NCBI GenBank assembly: GCA_012521915.1 | Contig: JAAYLM010000064.1 | Location: 1 to 33,463, forward strand | Reading direction: 5' to 3' | DNA: 33,463 nucleotides | Source of the DNA: Oscillospiraceae bacterium | GTDB taxonomy: Bacteria; Bacillota; Clostridia; Saccharofermentanales; UBA5734 | Shown: piece by piece, positions 18,937 to 28,405 of the stretch | Position numbering within the stretch: the stretch's first letter is position 1 | Layout of the letters: each line of letters opens with the position of its first letter | Translations under genes and position numbers: made by a program | The notes under the pieces: generated by a model | Told to the model about the DNA's origin: nothing | Seen by the model: the letters and a program-made list of their open reading frames with translations, nothing else | Database searches by the model: none

Positions 18937-20802
18937 TTAACAACGGTTATGGATCAGCCCGACTGCGGTCATCTCCCGTTGAGGCTGCCCGTTCTCCCGG
19001 AAAAGCAGCGCAAGCGTTTCACCATCATTCAGGCTGTCCTGCAGTCTGAACTGCCAGAACAAGCAATAGTCAGGATTGTAAGGGCTCAGGGAACTGCCGG
19101 ACGTCAGGGCGGGCACAACAGCTGTTTGGATCTTATCATCAAGCAGCTGCAAGCCAGCCGGAACGAGAGGATCCAGTCTGAACAACCGGGGCACCTGATC
19201 GTGATTGGTCATCTCGACAGTAACCTGGACAAGGCTGCCCGGCGCGGCGGTCTGTTCAAACGGAACCACGCGGCACCAGGCGTCATCCCAGGCCCAGCCT
19301 GCTGCTTGTCCGGTTATTTGTTCAGTCAGCAGCTCCCGCTCCAACAGGTTTTTCTTGAGGGCTTGCCATTGATCCGCGGAAAAGCGGAAAGCCTGTGTTT
19401 GATGCTGGTTGATCAGGCAGTCGGGCTGGTATGAGCGGATACGATCCAGACAGAGGCGCATGCCTCTGCCCGGTCCGGGCAGAACACGGTTTTGCGGGCA
19501 ATAATCGTCCAGACCAGTCGCTGAAAAAGAGTCACCGGCAAAAAGAACGCGCCGACCCTGTCCTTCGACCAGAAGGCCGCCATGATAAAGGGTCTGACCG
19601 GGAAACTCAAACGCTGTCAGGGTAAATCCGCGCCAGGTGAACACGGTCTGGTCAGCCAGGCCTGTCACCGCGAAAGGTTCAGGGTACTGGCAGGGAATAA
19701 AATAACGATCCGGGTGACACAACGTGTCCGCCGTCAGTCGGCTGGCATAGACCGGGCAGTCAAAAAGTGTGGCCAGGCATGCCAGACCCTCTGTGTGGTC
19801 ATAATGCATGTGACTGATCCAGACACCTTCCAGGCCTTTGATTAAACCTGACTGAATCTCCTGATGAAGAATTTCCGCAATCTGGGGCAAACCACAGTCA
19901 ATGAGGAAAGCATAGCCGTCCTGAGAGACCAGTAAGAAGGCAGGACCTTCCAGCCGGCGGATAAACGGAGGAAGCGGCAGCGTCTCAGCTTTGGGAAAGC
20001 GTGGCCAGTCCGCCTGCCAGGACTGATACAAGTCAGGAAAATAATGGTTCAACGCGGAAGCGTAGACAATATTTTTCTGCAAGCCGGTTAAACGATTTCT
20101 GAGCCGCTCAAGGCAGACAGAAGGATCTTTTTCCAGAGGGCCAAAAGCCGGCACCAGCAGATCAGGTTGTGCAGCCTTAAAGCGTTGCCAGGTTCGTTGC
20201 AGCTCCGGTGCGGCTCCCAGTATGCCATGGTAATCCGTAATCTGGCCAAACCCTTTCTGCAACGTCCACAGGTCTCGCAGCTTTCCACCTGCCATTGCGG
20301 CAGTGCTGGAAAAAAGAAACCGGCTATGACCGCTTTCCACCAGACCAGCCAGGGCACCAGGACATGAACCTTCTGCGTCGATGATATGCAGTAAAAGTCC
20401 GTTTGTGTTCAAGGTATCGCCAGGACTAACCCGGAAGGTGACCGCGACATTCTCTATCGGCATAGCCAAGTCTGGCGTCATGCGGGCAAAACGTCGCCAG
20501 CGAAAATCCGGATCAGTCCAGCGGTCTCCGGCTTTTTCAAGAATGTCGGCAACCGCTGCTGAGCAATATACCGGAACACGCTCCTCCAGCCAGCTGCTTA
20601 AGCCGTCAATCAGGTCACGGCGGTGCTGTGTCAGCAAAATACCGGTCAGTTCAGCAACGCCTAACGAACGGATCAGGTCGCGGGTACAGCCACGATGGCA
20701 GTCAATCAGAAAACCGCGTCCGTCCTTTTGCAGCAGACCAGCATTGACACCATGGTCTGCCAGTACCATAAGCTCATCTGTGAGTCGGATAACTTCAGTC
20801 AT
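18937..20802 (-). CDS. Tandem MBL-fold protein: degenerate N-terminal domain plus intact C-terminal domain
   Basis: C-terminal SHMHYDHTEG, TLYHGG, FAGDS, INQH metal motifs. N-terminal LLTQHRRDLIDGL and FLFSSTAAM look like altered equivalents. Confidence 0.8.
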   Translation of the reverse strand: MTEVIRLTDELMVLADHGVNAGLLQKDGRGFLIDCHRGCTRDLIRSLGVAELTGILLTQHRRDLIDGLSSWLEERVPVYCSAAVADILEKAGDRWTDPDFRWRRFARMTPDLAMPIENVAVTFRVSPGDTLNTNGLLLHIIDAEGSCPGALAGLVESGHSRFLFSSTAAMAGGKLRDLWTLQKGFGQITDYHGILGAAPELQRTWQRFKAAQPDLLVPAFGPLEKDPSVCLERLRNRLTGLQKNIVYASALNHYFPDLYQSWQADWPRFPKAETLPLPPFIRRLEGPAFLLVSQDGYAFLIDCGLPQIAEILHQEIQSGLIKGLEGVWISHMHYDHTEGLACLATLFDCPVYASRLTADTLCHPDRYFIPCQYPEPFAVTGLADQTVFTWRGFTLTAFEFPGQTLYHGGLLVEGQGRRVLFAGDSFSATGLDDYCPQNRVLPGPGRGMRLCLDRIRSYQPDCLINQHQTQAFRFSADQWQALKKNLLERELLTEQITGQAAGWAWDDAWCRVVPFEQTAAPGSLVQVTVEMTNHDQVPRLFRLDPLVPAGLQLLDDKIQTAVVPALTSGSSLSPYNPDYCLFWQFRLQDSLNDGETLALLFRENGQPQREMTAVGLIHNRC

Positions 20803-20803
20803 C

Positions 20804-21676
20804 TTATCGCTCCGCGTGGTCTTTTATGAATTGTTCATGATCCAGTTCCCAAAAAGCCAGATCCAGCTCTTCACGCGTGTTCATAACAATAGGACCGCCC
20901 CAGGCAATCGGCTCATGCAAGGGCCTGGCTGCCATAAGGATAAAACGCAGATCCTGATCCGCTGCTTGCACCCAGAACTGCTCGCCCTGGCCAAAGAGTA
21001 TGGCCTGTTTTTCGGCAATCAGGTTTTCCGCATGTTCTGTGCTTAAGTTCGGGTCAAAAACGGCATGCCCGGAAAAAAGATAAACAAAAAGCGTTTGCTC
21101 AGGATCAATGTTGTAAGACCATTCCTGCCGGGCTGGCAGGGAAACATCCAGATAGGTCGCCGGTACATACTTACCGGTAAAGGCCCCCTGCCTGCCAAGG
21201 TAAGATCCGGCGATAACGCGAACCTGCGCACCATTTTGATTAATGACCGGAACATCCGCCGCCTTGATATCACCATAGGCTGGTTTCACCATCTTATCTT
21301 TGGCCGGAAGGTTCAGCCAGAGCTGCGCGCCCAGCATGCGTGTGCTGGCTTTGGGCATTTCCTGGTGAATGATGCCCGATCCGGCTGTCATCCACTGGCA
21401 GTCCCCGTCCAGAATGCTGCCGCTGTTGCCCAGGCTGTCACCGTGTTCAATATCACCGCTGATTAGGTAAGTGATGGTTTCAATGCCCCGGTGCGGATGC
21501 CAGGGAAACCCTTTGATGTAGTCTGCCGGATCTTCAGCGTCAAAAGCGTCCAGCATCAGGAATGGATCATAGTCCTTTGTGTCGTTATAACCGATGACAC
21601 GGACCAGCTTCACACCGGCGCCATCAACAGCCGGTCTTCCTTTTGTGATTTTTATGATTTTTCTTAAACCATCCAT
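20804..21676 (-). CDS. Pirin-family (bicupin) protein
   Basis: FPWHPHRGIETITYLISGDIEHGDSLGNSGSILDGDCQWMTAGSGIIHQEMP. RBS GGAAGGAAA before the ATG at 21676; track start is 21694. Confidence 0.93.
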   Translation of the reverse strand: MDGLRKIIKITKGRPAVDGAGVKLVRVIGYNDTKDYDPFLMLDAFDAEDPADYIKGFPWHPHRGIETITYLISGDIEHGDSLGNSGSILDGDCQWMTAGSGIIHQEMPKASTRMLGAQLWLNLPAKDKMVKPAYGDIKAADVPVINQNGAQVRVIAGSYLGRQGAFTGKYVPATYLDVSLPARQEWSYNIDPEQTLFVYLFSGHAVFDPNLSTEHAENLIAEKQAILFGQGEQFWVQAADQDLRFILMAARPLHEPIAWGGPIVMNTREELDLAFWELDHEQFIKDHAER

Positions 21677-21738
21677 ATCAATTTCCTTCCTCACCTTATG
21701 GCAAATACTGGTGTAACAGACTGGCCTGATTGATCATT

Positions 21739-21747
21739 ATTATAGCA
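21739..21747 (-). promoter_or_regulatory. Extended -10 promoter for the pirin-MBL(-esterase-MFS) block
   Basis: Reverse strand TGCTATAAT (TGnTATAAT), about 65 bp upstream of the pirin ATG. Confidence 0.5.
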
Positions 21748-21755
21748 CAAGAGAG

Positions 21756-21777
21756 AAAAAATCCGCTGAACAGCGGA
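21756..21777 (-). terminator. Rho-independent terminator-like hairpin (minus strand)
   Basis: Perfect 7-bp inverted repeat TCCGCTG-TT-CAGCGGA followed on the minus strand by a T-tract. The loop is only 2 nt, so the outermost loop pair probably opens. Confidence 0.4.
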
Positions 21778-21833
21778 CGCGTGCAGAAGCAGCAGAATGA
21801 CCGGGCCGCGCCCTGAGTCAGAGCTTATTCGGG

Positions 21834-21862
21834 TTGCGTGCATTCAGGTCAAGGTATATACT
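21834..21862 (+). promoter_or_regulatory. Sigma70-type promoter for the glutamate dehydrogenase gene
   Basis: TTGCGT-N17-TATACT, about 140 bp upstream of the ATG at 22005. Confidence 0.45.
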
Positions 21863-22004
21863 TTCTGAAACAGGAGCAGCCGTGCCCTGAACAGAGCAAT
21901 CAGCCGGCAAAGATAGCCATTTCCGCATTGTGAAGCGCCCCGGTAAACCAATTATGGCGGCGAAACAATAAAAACAAGACAAAGACAGAGGAGATAACAA
22001 GCTT

Positions 22005-23291
22005 ATGGAACAGGGAGCCTATAACCCTTATATGACAGCGCAAACACAGTTTGACCAGGTGGCCGAGCAGATCAATCTGGACCCGGCTGTCCGGGCTTTG
22101 ATCCGTCAGCCCAGCCGCGAGTTTCATTTCACGATCCCGGTTAAGATGGACGACGGCGGTACCAGGGTATTCAATGCCTACCGCATCCACCACAATGATG
22201 CCAGAGGTCCCGTCAAGGGCGGCATTCGCTTCCATCCCCAGGAAACGGTTGACACCATACGGGCATTGTCCATGTGGATGACCTGGAAATGCGCTGTGGT
22301 GGACATTCCGCTTGGTGGCGGCAAAGGCGGGGTTATCTGTGATCCGCACGACCTGTCCATGGGTGAGCAGGAGCGTCTGTGCCGCGGTTACGTGCGGCAG
22401 ATGGTCAAAAATTTCGGGCCGGCTGTGGATGTTCCCGCTCCGGATGTCATGACCAATGGTCAGCATATGCTCTGGATGATGGACGAATATGAGGCGATCA
22501 CCGGTGGCCATTATGCTGGTGTCATAACCGGTAAACCGGTCGGCATGGGCGGGTCGCTGGGGCGCAGAGAAGCTACAGGTTACGGTGTTATCTATACGCT
22601 GGCGGAGGCGCTGCCGAAACTGGGTATGGACCTTGCTCAAACCACCGCGAGCATCCAGGGATTTGGCAATGTCGGCGAATATGCGGCAAGGCTTTATGAA
22701 ACGCTTGGCGGCAAGATCATCGCGATAAGCTGTTGGGACCAGCATGACCGCAAAGCCTATACCTTCCGCAAAAAAGAAGGTCTCGATATCGGCCGGCTCG
22801 CTGAAATCAAAGACACGTTTGGCTCGATTGATCTTGATAAGGCCAGGGCACTTGGCTGCGAAATTCTGCCAGGTGATGCCTGGATTGCACAGGAAGTCGA
22901 CATCCTCATGCCCTGCGCCCTGGAAAACCAGATCACTTCTGAGGCATTCACCAGAATCAGCGGTCAGGTCAAGGTGATCTGCGAAGCTGCCAACGGCCCG
23001 ACAACACCCGGTGCCGACAAGCTGATCCGCGAGAAGAATATTTACCTGATCCCTGATTTTCTTTGCAACGCAGGTGGTGTCACCTGCAGTTACTTTGAGC
23101 AGGTGCAGTGCAATATGAATTATTTCTGGCCGCTGGACGAGGTTCTGGATAAATTGAAATTCAAAATGACCGCCGCTTTTCATGCGGTTCATGACCTGGC
23201 CTGGCAAAAATCTCTGTATATGCGGGATGCAGCCTACATCATCGCGATCAACCGTGTTGCTGAAGCCGTTAAAATGCGCGGTTGGGTATAA
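22005..23291 (+). CDS. Glu/Leu/Phe/Val dehydrogenase family, probable glutamate dehydrogenase
   Basis: NDARGPVKGGIRFHP, VVDIPLGGGKGGV, VPAPDVMTNGQHMLWMMDEY, GFGNVGEYAA, ANGPTTPGAD. RBS AGAGGAGAT. Confidence 0.95.
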   Translation: MEQGAYNPYMTAQTQFDQVAEQINLDPAVRALIRQPSREFHFTIPVKMDDGGTRVFNAYRIHHNDARGPVKGGIRFHPQETVDTIRALSMWMTWKCAVVDIPLGGGKGGVICDPHDLSMGEQERLCRGYVRQMVKNFGPAVDVPAPDVMTNGQHMLWMMDEYEAITGGHYAGVITGKPVGMGGSLGRREATGYGVIYTLAEALPKLGMDLAQTTASIQGFGNVGEYAARLYETLGGKIIAISCWDQHDRKAYTFRKKEGLDIGRLAEIKDTFGSIDLDKARALGCEILPGDAWIAQEVDILMPCALENQITSEAFTRISGQVKVICEAANGPTTPGADKLIREKNIYLIPDFLCNAGGVTCSYFEQVQCNMNYFWPLDEVLDKLKFKMTAAFHAVHDLAWQKSLYMRDAAYIIAINRVAEAVKMRGWV

Positions 23292-23371
23292 AAGAGGGTT
23301 TGCACCCACAGCCCGCGCCAGAACCGGCCTGGCCTATTTTCCGGCATGAACAGGTACAGGAGACCGCGACC

Positions 23372-26098
23372 ATGGAGCGATATAAAAATGTGGCCAAAGA
23401 TGATCTGGTAGAGCGCGCCAAAGAACTGGAGTGCCTTTATCTGATCGATGAAGCGTTGGCCGGCACACCCTTTCCGGATGTTACACGTCAGATTGCTGAG
23501 ATCATTCCCGTCGGTTTCCGGAGCTTGTCCAGCTGCATCGTCTCCATCAGGCTGGATGGGGAAACCTACAGCACCAAGCCTGACGTCCAGGGTGCTGATA
23601 CATTGCAGACACCGATCATGGTCAACGGGGCCGAACGTGGCTATATCAAAGTCGCCTATCCCAAAAACACTTTCTCCGAGGACAGCCCTGTATTTCTGGA
23701 GCAGGAGAAAAAGCTGCTGCATACCATCGCAGCCCGTGTCGCAGAACAGGTGACCAGCAGAACAGATCGAGAAACCGATAGGTATCAGAATAAATGGAAA
23801 ACAATCATCGATCTTCTACAGAAGACAGATCATGAAAGCCTGTTATATGTCTGTGGCAGGATGGTCAACATGCTTTGCCGCGCAAACCCACAGTTGCTGA
23901 CAGCTGTTTACCAGGAAATGGGCTGGGCACATCTGGCCTACCAATGTGAAATGAACGCACCGCTGGACAGGCTGCCGGATATGGATGTAATTCGTCTGAG
24001 CGAACGCCTGTTCTCTTCAGCCGCAACCTTTCTTGACGATAAAAAGATCTATGAAAACATCAATCTGTGGATCTACCAGGGTAAAACCTATGACATAGCT
24101 CGTATTGTCAACAGGAAAGACTCGGATATTAAAAGCATCATCAAAGCACTTAAGAAATACGTTCAGACCGTCAAAGCCAATGAAGGATCCAGCGAAGCAA
24201 CCAACCGCTGGCTGAAAGCAGAACTGATCCGCCGCTTCCTCACCGAAAACCCCGCTTCAATCACAAACGCGCAAAAACATGTCAAAATTGAAGCTTTTTG
24301 TGAACTGCTGGAATCGTATATCGCCTCACCCCGGGGGATCGGCAAAATCGGCGGAAAAGGGTCCGGCCTGTTTATTGCCCGCCAGATCCTTGAAGCCCAA
24401 AAGGATGCACACCCTCAGCTCGGCAGCATCAAATGCCCGCGCACATGGTATATTTCCGCAGAGGAGATGTACAACCTGATCGATAACAACGGTCTGGATG
24501 AACTGCACGAACACAAGTACAAAGACTTGACTGAGATCAGGGCGACATATCCCGGCATTATTCAACGGCTGAAGAATCTGAGTTTTTCAACCTTTGTTGA
24601 TGACGCACTCAGTGAGATTCTGGATGCCTGCCCGGACAAACCTTTGATTGTCCGCTCATCAAGTCTGCTGGAAGATCAGATTGACACCTCTTTTGCCGGC
24701 AAGTACAAAAGTCTTTTTATTCCCAATACCGGCACAAAGGCAGAACGCCACAGACAGCTGGTCGAAGGAATTCTGGAAGTCTACGCCTCGGTGTACAACC
24801 CGGATTCCATCCAGTACAGGAAGAAGCATAACCTGCTCGATTACGCGGAGCAAATGGGTATCCTGATCCAGGAAGTCGTCGGCAAGAAAGTTGGGCCATA
24901 CTATTTTCCGCTGGTCGCCGGACTGGCCTTCAGCAGCAACGAGCTGCGCTGGTCGCCGCGCATCAGGCGCGAGAGTGGCTTGATGCGTCTGGTCATGGGG
25001 CTTGGCACCCGGGCTGTCGACCGTATCGGAGATGATTATCCTGTGCTCATCTCACCCGGGCAGCCAGGCCTGCGTGTCAATCAGACACCACAGGATGTCA
25101 GGAAATACGCGCCTCGGAAAATCGACGTGCTGGATCTGGAAAACAAATGTTTCAGCACCCTGCCGATAATCGAGATGCTGAAAGCCTACGGCGATAAAAT
25201 CGATCATATTGATCAGGTCGTGTCTGTGTACCAGCAGGACATGATCAGAGACACCAACCGGTTTACAGCGGATTTTACCCATGATGAATTTGTCGTGACC
25301 TTTGCCGGCCTTATGCAGAAAACACACGTTAACGCGCAAATCAAAGCCATGCTGTCGGTTCTGCAGGAGCATCTGGGCTATCCGGTTGATGTTGAATTTG
25401 CCAGCGACGGGGAATCTCTCTACCTGTTGCAGTGCAGGCCGCAAAGCCGCGGCCGCGATAACGCGCCGCCACCCATCCCGGCGGACATCCCGCATAACAA
25501 CATCCTGTTCACCGCGAAAAAATACATCACAAATGGCCAAGTCAGTGGCATAAAAACCGTGGTGTATATCGATCCTGCGGCTTATGCCGGCATGGCCGTC
25601 CATGAGGATTATCTGCGTGTCGGCCGTGTGGTCAGCGAGCTGAACACACGCCTGCCGCGACGCAGTTTTATCCTGATGGGGCCAGGCCGTTGGGGCAGCC
25701 GCGGCGATATAAAACTGGGTGTACCCGTTACTTACGCAGACATCAACAATACAGCGATGTTAATAGAGATCGCGACCAGCACGGCAAATTACCAGCCGGA
25801 ACTTTCCTTTGGCACCCATTTTTTCCAGGACCTGGTCGAGGAAAACATCAAATACCTGCCACTCTACCCGGATGAGACCCAAGTGCTTTTCAACCAGTCT
25901 TTTTTTAGCAGCACAAGCAACAGGCTGGCAGAAATGCTTCCTGAATATGCCGATCTGGCACCGGTTATCAAACTCATACAAGTTGATAAAGAGTACCAGG
26001 ACCAGGAAGTCTGTGTGTTGATGAATGGTGATCTGGAAAAAGCGATGGCTTTCCTCACCCGACCACGAGAAAATGCCGAGCAGGCAACCACGCCATAA
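23372..26098 (+). CDS. PEP/pyruvate-binding (PEP-synthase/PPDK N-terminal ATP-grasp-like) protein with extra N-terminal region
   Basis: IGGKGSGLFIARQIL, PLIVRSSSLLEDQIDTSFAGKYKSLFIPN, LQCRPQSRG. No downstream PEP-binding TIM barrel seen. Start trimmed from 23282 to 23372 (AGGAG upstream), giving 908 aa. Confidence 0.8.
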   Translation: MERYKNVAKDDLVERAKELECLYLIDEALAGTPFPDVTRQIAEIIPVGFRSLSSCIVSIRLDGETYSTKPDVQGADTLQTPIMVNGAERGYIKVAYPKNTFSEDSPVFLEQEKKLLHTIAARVAEQVTSRTDRETDRYQNKWKTIIDLLQKTDHESLLYVCGRMVNMLCRANPQLLTAVYQEMGWAHLAYQCEMNAPLDRLPDMDVIRLSERLFSSAATFLDDKKIYENINLWIYQGKTYDIARIVNRKDSDIKSIIKALKKYVQTVKANEGSSEATNRWLKAELIRRFLTENPASITNAQKHVKIEAFCELLESYIASPRGIGKIGGKGSGLFIARQILEAQKDAHPQLGSIKCPRTWYISAEEMYNLIDNNGLDELHEHKYKDLTEIRATYPGIIQRLKNLSFSTFVDDALSEILDACPDKPLIVRSSSLLEDQIDTSFAGKYKSLFIPNTGTKAERHRQLVEGILEVYASVYNPDSIQYRKKHNLLDYAEQMGILIQEVVGKKVGPYYFPLVAGLAFSSNELRWSPRIRRESGLMRLVMGLGTRAVDRIGDDYPVLISPGQPGLRVNQTPQDVRKYAPRKIDVLDLENKCFSTLPIIEMLKAYGDKIDHIDQVVSVYQQDMIRDTNRFTADFTHDEFVVTFAGLMQKTHVNAQIKAMLSVLQEHLGYPVDVEFASDGESLYLLQCRPQSRGRDNAPPPIPADIPHNNILFTAKKYITNGQVSGIKTVVYIDPAAYAGMAVHEDYLRVGRVVSELNTRLPRRSFILMGPGRWGSRGDIKLGVPVTYADINNTAMLIEIATSTANYQPELSFGTHFFQDLVEENIKYLPLYPDETQVLFNQSFFSSTSNRLAEMLPEYADLAPVIKLIQVDKEYQDQEVCVLMNGDLEKAMAFLTRPRENAEQATTP

Positions 26099-26099
26099 A

Positions 26100-28367
26100 C
26101 TACCGGACAGGGTCGGCGGCTAAATCACATACAAACTGCCGCATGATACGGGCGCCATACAAGAGCGCGGACTCATCAACATCAAAATCATTGTTATGTG
26201 TCATCGAGACGATATTGCGGGCGATATTGCGGCCGCCGAGAAAGAAATAAACGCCTTTCCGTTTTTCCAGATAATGGGCGAAATCCTCTCCATACATGAG
26301 CGGCCTGTCGCGATAGAAAGCTTTGACGCCTGCAGTTACGGCAGACTGGAACATCCTGTCCGCCAGTGTCGGGTCGCTTATGACAACCGGCAGACCTGCG
26401 CCATATGTGATCTCGAACCGCCCGTGGCAGTACTCGGCGATGGATGCGCAAAGCGCTTCCATCCGTTGCTTGATGTAGGCAGAAACCTGGTTGTCATGTG
26501 TACGGATCGTCCCTTCCAGGAGACAGTGATCCGCCAGGATATTACTGGCCTTGCCAGCCTGGAAAACACCCACACTCAACACACGGGAGACAAGTGGATC
26601 AATTTCTCGGGATACCATGGTCTCCAGTGCTGTATAAGCTTTAACACCCATGGCGATCGCGTCGATAGCGGCATGTGGTGCAGCGGCATGGCCGGCTTTA
26701 CCATAAAAGGACAGGCGGAACGTATCTGAAGAGGCAAAGGTAGCGCCATGGATCACGGCGGCCTCACCGCTGTCAATCTTATTATCCATATGACAGGCGG
26801 CAATAACATCGAAAAGTTCGTCCACGCCATCATTCATCATGAGACGTGCCCCGCTGCCGCCACCTTCACTGGCTTGACCTTCTTCATTCGCCTGAAAAAT
26901 GCAGACCACACGGCAGTTGATCTGTTTTTCGATCGCCTTCAACGCTTTAACCGTACCGAGCAGGATAGCGGTGTGCGCATCATGGCCGCAAGCGTGCATG
27001 AGTCCTGCATGCTGTGATTTGTAAGGCACCGCATTTGTTTCCTGAATGGGTAGCGCGTCCATATCCGCACGCAGGCCGATAGAATAGTCCGATTTGTCTT
27101 CATTGATAAAAGCAACAAGGCTGCTCTTCCCATAGCGTTCGGTAAAGGGAACGCCAACGGCCTGTAGTTCTTTTTTGACCAGCTTCAGAGTCCCGGGCAG
27201 TGTATAACCCAGTTCCGGGTACTGGTGCAGCTGTCGCCTGATCCGTATCATGTCATTGAGATCGATAAAGTCCTGATCCTGTTTCATCGCAATACGGGCC
27301 TGGCCATGGTCTGACCCCTGCCCTGCCTCCTGACTATGCTGTAATGAGCCGCTGTTCTGGGCATGGCATTGGTCCATGATCTCCATAACCGCTAACGTTT
27401 CTTCCAGAGGAACAAAAGGGGTCTCGTCCAGGGCATAATAGGCATAACACTTGTCATAAAAATCTATGCTGCGCTCCTGGGCAATGGAAAAATCCCGCTC
27501 CAGCCAGGGGGAGGCGGCACGATCATTGATTGCGCTGACAGGATAATACTGCTGGTGCTGCACATCATGCGCCGGATCCAGATAACGCGCCCTGATAACC
27601 TGCTGACCATCTTGAGTCTGCAATTGGACTGCCGTACCGTTTTCCCCGAAGATCATCCAGGGATTGACCGTAACGGATGTCACCATGAGCATATCGATAT
27701 CCAGTACGATATTATGGTCTGTTTCAATGGTGACACGGGCACAGTCATCCGCATCACCCGGTGTCCTGACCGTCATCAGCTTGCTGAAAACTTTTTTCGC
27801 CTTGCTGTTGGTCAGGTGCAACAAGAGGTCGATATAATGGGCACCATGGATATTCAGGGTACCTCCGCCCTGATTCAGGTAGGCCTTCCAGTTGGTTCTA
27901 ACAAAGAAAGAAGACATGGTCCGCTTGATCATATAGATCTTGCCTAGCAGCTGGCTGTCCAGCAGCTGCCGCACCGCTTCGGTATCCGGCATCACACGCT
28001 GCGGCTGGTAGACCATCAGCTTACGGCCTGTCTTTTCCTGAGCGGCCTTGATCTCCAGGGCTTCCGCCATATGGTTTGCCATGGGCTTTTCCAGAAAAAC
28101 GTCGATACCCCGCTCAAATGCCCCCAATGTGTGGGGCAGGTGAAAATTATGTGGCGAAGCGACGACAACAAGGTCCAATGCTTCCTGATCCATCATGGCA
28201 TACGCATCAGTATAGCCTTTCACCTGGTACTTTTCCTTTGCTGACTGCAGTTTCTGCACATCCGGATCCGCTACGGCGGTCAAAAGAAATCCCGGATGGT
28301 TGATGATGGCGGGGACGTGGTAGTTCAGGCCCATACCCAGGCCGATGACTGCTGTTTTAAGTTGCAT
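26100..28367 (-). CDS. Gfo/Idh/MocA oxidoreductase fused to M20-family amidohydrolase (755 aa)
   Basis: N-terminal AVIGLGMGLNYHVPA and DVFLEKPMANH; C-terminal GLRADMDALPIQETN, MHACGHDAHTAILLG, FQANEEGQ...GGGSGA. Internal ATG 27285-27287 marks the probable domain boundary. Single uninterrupted frame. Confidence 0.85.
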   Translation of the reverse strand: MQLKTAVIGLGMGLNYHVPAIINHPGFLLTAVADPDVQKLQSAKEKYQVKGYTDAYAMMDQEALDLVVVASPHNFHLPHTLGAFERGIDVFLEKPMANHMAEALEIKAAQEKTGRKLMVYQPQRVMPDTEAVRQLLDSQLLGKIYMIKRTMSSFFVRTNWKAYLNQGGGTLNIHGAHYIDLLLHLTNSKAKKVFSKLMTVRTPGDADDCARVTIETDHNIVLDIDMLMVTSVTVNPWMIFGENGTAVQLQTQDGQQVIRARYLDPAHDVQHQQYYPVSAINDRAASPWLERDFSIAQERSIDFYDKCYAYYALDETPFVPLEETLAVMEIMDQCHAQNSGSLQHSQEAGQGSDHGQARIAMKQDQDFIDLNDMIRIRRQLHQYPELGYTLPGTLKLVKKELQAVGVPFTERYGKSSLVAFINEDKSDYSIGLRADMDALPIQETNAVPYKSQHAGLMHACGHDAHTAILLGTVKALKAIEKQINCRVVCIFQANEEGQASEGGGSGARLMMNDGVDELFDVIAACHMDNKIDSGEAAVIHGATFASSDTFRLSFYGKAGHAAAPHAAIDAIAMGVKAYTALETMVSREIDPLVSRVLSVGVFQAGKASNILADHCLLEGTIRTHDNQVSAYIKQRMEALCASIAEYCHGRFEITYGAGLPVVISDPTLADRMFQSAVTAGVKAFYRDRPLMYGEDFAHYLEKRKGVYFFLGGRNIARNIVSMTHNNDFDVDESALLYGARIMRQFVCDLAADPVR

Positions 28368-28405
28368 GATACCTTCCTCCCTGATTGCTGATGCCTGTTT
28401 GTTTA

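Noticed and set aside
20381-21046. 221-aa plus-strand ORF
   Set aside because: Antisense to the MBL and pirin genes; no family pattern.
21900-23309. 469-aa minus-strand ORF
   Set aside because: Lies antisense to the glutamate dehydrogenase gene, whose plus-strand product has clear family motifs; the minus product shows no recognisable domain. GC-rich shadow ORF.
25052-25603. 183-aa minus-strand ORF
   Set aside because: Antisense to the conserved ATP-grasp region of the PEP-synthase-like gene.
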